A stretch of 56,611 nucleotides of DNA from Frigididesulfovibrio sp031553235. GTDB lineage: Bacteria; Desulfobacterota; Desulfovibrionia; Desulfovibrionales; Desulfovibrionaceae. A model generated the notes under the pieces. The model was not told the origin of the DNA. It did not search any database and saw only the letters and a list, made by a program, of their open reading frames with translations. The position numbers and the translations under genes are program-made. The DNA is taken from the NCBI GenBank assembly GCA_031553235.1, contig JAVBLS010000045.1, forward strand, positions 1 to 56,611. Direction: 5' to 3'. This document shows, in pieces, positions 50,080 to 56,611 of the stretch (its first letter is position 1; the number at the start of each line of letters is the position of its first letter).

Positions 50080-51527
50080 CAGTTGCCTCCTTCCACGCGC
50101 ACGGGAATATCCCCGTCGCGAACGGTTATGGTCAGGGGCTCGCCCGGGACGGTCTGAGCGGGTGAGCGCACGTAGCTTCCGTCGGTCTTGCGGGCCAGCG
50201 CGTACCCCCGCTCCAGCGGGGCCAGCGGGTTGAGCCCTTGCAGACGGACAGTGGCCAGGTCGAGGCCTTGGCCGGCGCGAACAAACAGCGCACGACCGCC
50301 CCGGAACAGGCGATCTTCCAGAAAACCCAGGTTGCGTCCCAGGCGTTCCGGTAGGCCGGGCACGCGCTCCAGGCCGAGCCGAAGGACCCGCAGGACCGAT
50401 TCTTTTGCTTCCAGACTGCGCGGCACGGCAGCTTGCAGGCGGTCCAGGGTCAGGGCCAGGCGTTCCTCCTGGCCGGCCAGGCGACGTTGCGGCGTGTGCC
50501 AAGCCAGAGCCCGATCAAAAAGATTCAGGGCTTCGCCCTTCTGCGCAATTGTGCGGCCGCCTTCACGCTGCAGCAGCCGGCGCAACGAGTCCAGGCAGGC
50601 TTCGTCGCGCTCCAGGCGCACGGCCTTGCCCCGTTCCAGAGCCCGGGCCAGGGTTGCCAAGCTGCGGCGCAGTTCGGCCCGCTCGGGCCAGAGCAATTGG
50701 GCCGCGTGCGAGGGCGTGGCCGCGCGCGCATCGGCGGTCATGTCGACCAGGCTCACGTCCACCTCGTGCCCGATACCCGCGAGCACGGGAATCTGCGAGG
50801 AAAACACGGCTTGGGCCGCCTCCGGGCTGTTGAAGGCCCAGAGGTCTTCCAGAGAGCCTCCGCCGCGAATCAGCACAATGACCTCGGCCCAGGCCTCGGC
50901 GTTGATTTTTTGCACTGCCCCGGCAATCTGCCCGGGCGCTGCCGCGCCCTGCACCAGCACGGGATGCAGGCGGATTTCCGAGCCGTAGCCCCGGCCGGCG
51001 GCCACGCGGAGAAAGTCATGCACGGCCGCGCCCGTGGGCGCCGTGACCAGGGCCAGGCGCGTGGGCCGGCCGGGCAGGGGGCGCTTGCGCTCCAGGGCGA
51101 AATAGCCTTTGGCCGCGAGCTCTTTTTTGAGGCGCTCGAATTCCTCGTGCAGCCGGCCCAGGCCGGCTTCCTGGGCCAGTTCCACCACCAGTTGATAGAC
51201 GCCGCGCGCGGCATAGACCGAGAGTCGGCCGGCACAGACAATCTCCAGGCCGTTTTTCAGGCTTGTGGCCAGACTCGGCTTGTGGCCGTCTTCAAAAACT
51301 TCGCCGGTCAGGGGGTCGAAGCGCTCCCCGGCCCGTTGCGCGCCCTTGAACCAGACCGCCGCCAGGCTCGCGCCCTCGTCGCAGAGGGAAAAATAGACAT
51401 GCCCCGAGGAGGGCCGGGAAAGGTTGGTCACCTGGCCGCGCACCCAGACAAAGGGGAAGGTTCCCTCCAGGGCGCCCTTGACCGCCCGGGTCAGGGCGGA
51501 AACGCTGAGGACGCGCGCCTCTTGCAT
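50079..51527 (-). CDS. xseA: exodeoxyribonuclease VII large subunit
   Basis: Catalytic subunit of exonuclease VII; 482 residues. The N-terminal OB-fold is LEGTFPFVWVRGQVTNLSRP through SSGHVYFSLCDEGASLAAV. The catalytic core contains RLALVTAPTGAAVHDFLRVA, VIVLIRGGGSLEDLWAFNSP and VLAGIGHEVDVSLVDMTADA with RAATPSHAAQL. The C-terminus is a long coiled coil, ending LAPLERGYALARKTDGSYVR. The ATG at 51527 overlaps the ispG stop by one base (TGATG). xseB lies two genes downstream, separated by the M23 peptidase. Confidence 0.97.
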   Translation of the reverse strand: MQEARVLSVSALTRAVKGALEGTFPFVWVRGQVTNLSRPSSGHVYFSLCDEGASLAAVWFKGAQRAGERFDPLTGEVFEDGHKPSLATSLKNGLEIVCAGRLSVYAARGVYQLVVELAQEAGLGRLHEEFERLKKELAAKGYFALERKRPLPGRPTRLALVTAPTGAAVHDFLRVAAGRGYGSEIRLHPVLVQGAAAPGQIAGAVQKINAEAWAEVIVLIRGGGSLEDLWAFNSPEAAQAVFSSQIPVLAGIGHEVDVSLVDMTADARAATPSHAAQLLWPERAELRRSLATLARALERGKAVRLERDEACLDSLRRLLQREGGRTIAQKGEALNLFDRALAWHTPQRRLAGQEERLALTLDRLQAAVPRSLEAKESVLRVLRLGLERVPGLPERLGRNLGFLEDRLFRGGRALFVRAGQGLDLATVRLQGLNPLAPLERGYALARKTDGSYVRSPAQTVPGEPLTITVRDGDIPVRVEGGN

Positions 51528-52672
51528 CAGACGGGTTCTCCGTGTCCCGGCGCCCCACCGGGTGTCTTTTTTTGTTCCGTTCGGCTCCGGCGTTCGGCCA
51601 GAAAACAATCGACTTCCGCCATCAGGGCGTTGAGCAAGGCCGTGTGCCCACCAGTGACCGAGCCGACCACCTGCCCTTTGCGGAAGAGCACTCCCTTGCC
51701 CCGGCCGCCGGCAATACCCAGGTCGGCCTCGCGGGCTTCACCCGGTCCGTTGACCACGCAGCCCATGACCGCCACGGTGAAGTGCTCGGAGATCTCTTGC
51801 AGGCGTTCTTCCACGGCTTCGGCCAGGGCGATGAGCCCGATTTCCGTGCGGCCGCAGGTGGGGCATGAGACGACCTCCGGCCCGCGCCGGCGCAGGTTCA
51901 GGGCGGAAAGAACGCGGTAGGCCACCTCCACTTCCTTGACCGGGTCGTGGGTCAAGGAAACCCGCAGGGTGTCGCCCAGGCCCTCGGCCAGGAGCAGGCC
52001 CAGACCCACGGACGAAAGCACCGTGCCGCGTCCCAGTGTGCCGGCCTCGGTGATGCCGATGTGCAGAGGATACCCGCAACGCTTGGCCAGCAGGCGGTAG
52101 GCGGCCAGGGTGGGCAAGACGGCTGAGGCTTTCAGGGAAATCTTGATTTCCTGGAAGCCGCGCCGTTCAAGCAGACGGACATGAGACAGGGCGCTTTCCA
52201 CGAGGGCTTCGGGCGTGGGACCGCCGAATTGTTCCAGCAGGCGTTTTTCCAACGATCCGGCGTTGACTCCCACCCGGATGGGCGCACCGTGAGCCTTGGC
52301 CGCGTCCACCACCCGGTCCACCTTGTCCGGCCCGCCGATGTTGCCGGGGTTGATGCGCAGGGCGGCCACGCCGTTTTCCAGGGCGGCCACGGCCAAAGCG
52401 GCGTCGAAGTGAATGTCGGCGATGACCGGCAGGGGCGAGGCCGCGCAGATTTCTTTCAAGGCCGAAGCAGCCTTGGCGTCGGGCACGGCCGCGCGGACGA
52501 TCTCGCAGCCGGCCTTGGTGAGTCGGCGGATCTGTTCCAGGGTGGCGCCGGCGTCGCGGGTATCGGTATTGGTCATGCTCTGCACGACCACGGGTGCTTC
52601 GCCGCCCACAGCCACTGTGCCGATATGGATTTGCCGGGTCTTGTGCCGGGGGGTGAGCAGAGGATCGCGCAT
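51527..52672 (-). CDS. ispG: (E)-4-hydroxy-3-methylbut-2-enyl-diphosphate synthase
   Basis: A [4Fe-4S] enzyme near the end of the MEP pathway. The 381-residue protein opens RQIHIGTVAVGGEAPVVVQS followed by MTNTDTRD. It contains the TIM barrel with ALRINPGNIG and IRVGVNAGSLE. The C-terminal cluster domain is VSCPTCGRTEIGL plus CVVNGPGEAREADLG, which hold the Cys ligands and Glu. The ATG is three bases after the tadA stop. A short Lys/Arg-rich tail follows the family end. Confidence 0.97.
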   Translation of the reverse strand: MRDPLLTPRHKTRQIHIGTVAVGGEAPVVVQSMTNTDTRDAGATLEQIRRLTKAGCEIVRAAVPDAKAASALKEICAASPLPVIADIHFDAALAVAALENGVAALRINPGNIGGPDKVDRVVDAAKAHGAPIRVGVNAGSLEKRLLEQFGGPTPEALVESALSHVRLLERRGFQEIKISLKASAVLPTLAAYRLLAKRCGYPLHIGITEAGTLGRGTVLSSVGLGLLLAEGLGDTLRVSLTHDPVKEVEVAYRVLSALNLRRRGPEVVSCPTCGRTEIGLIALAEAVEERLQEISEHFTVAVMGCVVNGPGEAREADLGIAGGRGKGVLFRKGQVVGSVTGGHTALLNALMAEVDCFLAERRSRTEQKKTPGGAPGHGEPV

Positions 52673-52675
52673 ATT

Positions 52676-53164
52676 TCAACCTTGCCTGCATTGCTCGAAA
52701 AAGCCTTTGAGCAGGCGTGAGCATTCACTTTCCAGAATGCCGCCCAGGTGCCAGGGGCGGTGATTGAAAAAGGGCAGTTCCGGACCGTCCATCTGCGAAG
52801 CAATGACCCCGGCGACCGGGTCGGCCGCGCCGTAAACCAGCCCGGCGACGCGAGCGTGGATCAGAGCTCCCAGGCACATCAGGCAGGGCTCCAGGGTCAC
52901 GGCCAGCACGCAGCCTTCCAGGCGGTGGTTGCCGGCCCGTTCGGCCGCTTGGCGCAAGGCGACAATTTCCGCATGAGCCGTGGGGTCGTGCCGGGTTTCC
53001 GAGAGATTGCGCCCCCGGCCGAAAATCTCTCCGTGGCCGGAAACCAGAATCGCGCCCACGGGCACCTCGCAGGCCGCGCGGGCCGCCTCGGCCTCAGCCA
53101 GGGCTTCGCGCATCAGGGTTTCCCAGTCGGCCCAGCCGGGCGGCGGTGGCGGGATGATGCGCAT
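52676..53164 (-). CDS. tadA: tRNA-specific adenosine-34 deaminase
   Basis: Converts A34 to inosine in tRNA-Arg(ACG). The 162-residue protein has the zinc deaminase motifs THAEIVALRQA (HAE, proton-transfer Glu) and LEPCLMCLGALIHARV (PCxxC). VPVGAILV precedes them, and VYGAADPVAGV follows. The N-terminus is a short Pro run (IIPPPPPGW). It lies nine bases after the LOG-family gene and three before ispG, in one operon. Confidence 0.95.
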   Translation of the reverse strand: MRIIPPPPPGWADWETLMREALAEAEAARAACEVPVGAILVSGHGEIFGRGRNLSETRHDPTAHAEIVALRQAAERAGNHRLEGCVLAVTLEPCLMCLGALIHARVAGLVYGAADPVAGVIASQMDGPELPFFNHRPWHLGGILESECSRLLKGFFEQCRQG

Positions 53165-53173
53165 ACGGCCCGC

Positions 53174-53824
53174 CTAAAACACCACGTTGTTGCGAATATG
53201 CTCCACCACTTCGTCCGGGGTGTCGAGGATGGTCATCAGGTTAAGCTCTTCAGCCCGGATATAGCCGCGCTGCACCATGACCTTTTGGGCCCAGTCCACA
53301 AAACCGGCCCAGAAGGAGCTGTCGTAGAGAATAATCGGGAACGGCTTGATCCGGCCGGTCTGGGCCAGGACAAAGGCTTCCGAAAACTCGTCGATGGTGC
53401 CCATGCCGCCGGGCATGACGACATAGGCCATGGCGTATTTGACGAACATCAGCTTGCGGATAAAGAAATATTTGAAATTGCAGCGGGTTTTTACCCATGG
53501 GTTGCACCCCTGCTCGTGCGGCAGCATGATGTGCAGCCCTATGGAGGCGCCGTCGGCTTCGGCCGCGCCCTTGTTGCCGGCCTCCATCAGGCCGGGGCCG
53601 CCGCCGGTGATCACGCCGTAGCCCTGTTCGACCAGTTTGCGGGCGATGGTTTCGGTGTCTTTATATACCTGCGAGTCACGCGGCGCTCGGGCCGAGCCGA
53701 AAATGGACACGCAACGCCGGGTGTGGCTGAGGGCGTCAAAGCCTTCGACCACCTCGGAGATGATTTTGAAAAGTCGCCAGGAATCCTTGGTGGTCAGAGA
53801 CTCCAAAACATATTCGTTGTTCAA
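53174..53824 (-). CDS. LOG family (TIGR00730-type) nucleotide phosphoribohydrolase
   Basis: A Rossmann-fold protein of the LOG/YgdH group, which cleaves nucleoside monophosphates to base and ribose phosphate. VSIFGSARAPRDS, GYGVITGGGPGLMEAGNKGA and the signature PGGMGTIDEFSEAFVL are all present. The best start is the TTG at 53824, with GAAGGAG nine bases upstream (216 residues). An ATG nine codons earlier (53851) falls in the hairpin of repeat R2 copy D and would translate repeat sequence. It heads the operon through dxs. Whether the substrate is AMP, IMP or a cytokinin-type nucleotide is not known. Confidence 0.88.
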   Translation of the reverse strand: MNNEYVLESLTTKDSWRLFKIISEVVEGFDALSHTRRCVSIFGSARAPRDSQVYKDTETIARKLVEQGYGVITGGGPGLMEAGNKGAAEADGASIGLHIMLPHEQGCNPWVKTRCNFKYFFIRKLMFVKYAMAYVVMPGGMGTIDEFSEAFVLAQTGRIKPFPIILYDSSFWAGFVDWAQKVMVQRGYIRAEELNLMTILDTPDEVVEHIRNNVVF

Positions 53825-53839
53825 GACAAATGCTCCTTC

Positions 53840-54033
53840 GAGCAATTTCATTTGAAATTGCCCATGTAACCATATTGCCGGCGGACTTCCGAACGAGCCC
53901 GCAAGGAAACAGAATTGCGGAGGCTGTTCGGCCGCCGCACCGACGGAAAAACGAAACCATGCTCACGCAGACGCGAGCCGCAGTCCGCCTGCGCGGCCGT
54001 CGGAGCAAAGTAACTTTTCAAAGTTACTTTGCT

Positions 54034-54036
<3 letters not shown>
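53840..54036 (-). repeat. MITE-like repeat R2, copy D
   Basis: Read on the minus strand from 54036: TAGAGCAAAGTAACTTT hairpin (15-base perfect arms, 54003-54017 and 54020-54034), then about 100 bases of interior. The core GCGGGCTCGTTCGGAAGTCC follows. The final hairpin is GCAATTTCAAATGAAATTGC (53841-53860). Its first TAG is the glnN stop codon. It is the inverted partner of copy E. Confidence 0.82.
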
Positions 54037-56238
<2,202 letters not shown>

Positions 56239-56243
56239 ATTTT

Positions 56244-56412
56244 CTCCGGCGTCCGCGGAAGCGGACTGCGGCTCGCGTCTGCGCGAGGCATGGTTTCGTT
56301 TTTCCGTCGGTGCGGCGATCGAACAACCTCCGCAATTCTGTTTTCTTGCGGGCTCGTTCGGAAGTTCGCCGGCAATATGGTTTCATCGGCAATTTCAAAA
56401 TGAAAGTGTTCT
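56244..56412 (+). repeat. MITE-like repeat R2, copy E (left hairpin missing)
   Basis: Roughly 90% identical by eye to copy D from CTCCG onward (GCGGACTGCGGCTCGCGTCT, CATGGTTTCGTTTTTCCGTC, GCGGGCTCGTTCGGAAGTTC). The terminal TAGAGCAAAG hairpin is absent, and the right end is degenerate (TGAAAGTGTTCTGC). It lies six bases above the glnN start, pointing away from it. Confidence 0.78.
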
Positions 56413-56611
56413 GCTGAACAAACGGCAATATTAGAACGGCCCGGCTTGAAGGTCAATGTGATGGGAAATGATTGTTGCCGGATGAAGGTTTGTCGGCAAT
56501 TCGGCCGGCCGCGCAGGAGCATTTTTTACGCCAGAGCCCCGCATAAAGACAAAAGCCGCCCCCAGGGCGGCCGTTGTGTTGATGAGGGGCTCTGGCGGAA
56601 GGCAAGCCGAA
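56413..56611. other. non-coding stretch with nested inverted repeats
   Basis: No gene is seen. CGCCAGAGCCCC (56529-56540) and GGGGCTCTGGCG (56586-56597) are perfect 12-base arms. They enclose a smaller hairpin GCCGCCC-CCA-GGGCGGC (56555-56571) preceded by AAAA and followed by a weak T-rich stretch (CGTTGTGTT), probably the terminator of a gene outside the window. Confidence 0.55.

Overview
The window is GC-rich, densely coded bacterial chromosome. The gene set suggests a member of the Desulfovibrionales (Desulfovibrio-type sulfate reducers), though no single marker fixes the genus. Supporting signs are three NtrC-type sigma-54 response regulators, a multi-PAS hybrid kinase, a type III glutamine synthetase, a selenocysteine-type SelD beside a LysR regulator, and MEP-pathway isoprenoid genes in compact operons with 1- to 4-base overlaps.

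Layout. (1) 1-6200: a truncated sigma-54 response regulator, an AsmA protein, a secreted protein of unknown function, mtnA, a frameshifted permease remnant and infA. (2) 6414-12542: ridA, then a minus-strand run of radical SAM protein, DUF3298-like protein, alpha/beta-hydrolase-like protein without a serine nucleophile, acyl-ACP thioesterase and moaA. (3) 12721-16125 (plus): small membrane protein, nadK, an ARMT1/DUF89-like protein and a small protein. (4) 16308-22014 (minus): the envelope and isoprenoid operon uppS-cdsA-dxr-rseP-tsaB, ending in an orphan DNA methyltransferase. (5) 22175-28396: a sigma-54 regulator facing a seven-PAS hybrid kinase and a coupled Cys-rich small protein. (6) 28759-29253: a ZraP/Spy-like metal-binding periplasmic protein behind a sigma-54 promoter. 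(7) 29620-33800: tRNA-Ser(GCU) followed by an integrase N-terminal remnant, fsr, an AT-rich regulatory stretch, an ACS-family MFS transporter and a truncated TDT-like permease; this looks like a small island. (8) 33795-40245: proline racemase-family enzyme, drug/metabolite exporter, nudC, then ndk-proC-lysR-selD. (9) 40372-43615: a ZraS/ZraR-like two-component pair. (10) 43859-53824 (minus): the operon LOG-tadA-ispG-xseA-M23 peptidase-xseB-ispA-dxs followed by motA-motB. (11) 54034-56238: glnN (glutamine synthetase III).

The most unusual features fall into two groups. First, six short dispersed repeats (two sequence families) share GAGCA...TGCTC ends flanked by TA. At four loci the element edge forms the TAG stop codon of the neighbouring gene, as expected if IS630/Tc1-like MITEs inserted into the TA of an older stop codon. 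Two of them bracket glnN as inverted copies. Second, selD carries an in-frame TGA at codon 15, exactly where SelD has its catalytic Cys or Sec, followed by a SECIS-like hairpin. The selenophosphate synthetase is therefore itself a selenoprotein, and a standard gene call would lose its first ~40 residues.

The genes connect in a few ways. dxs, dxr, ispG, ispA and uppS give most of the route to undecaprenyl diphosphate. ZraS/ZraR-like proteins and the ZraP-like protein may form one sigma-54-controlled envelope/metal response. Fsr exports fosmidomycin, an inhibitor of the Dxr encoded here.
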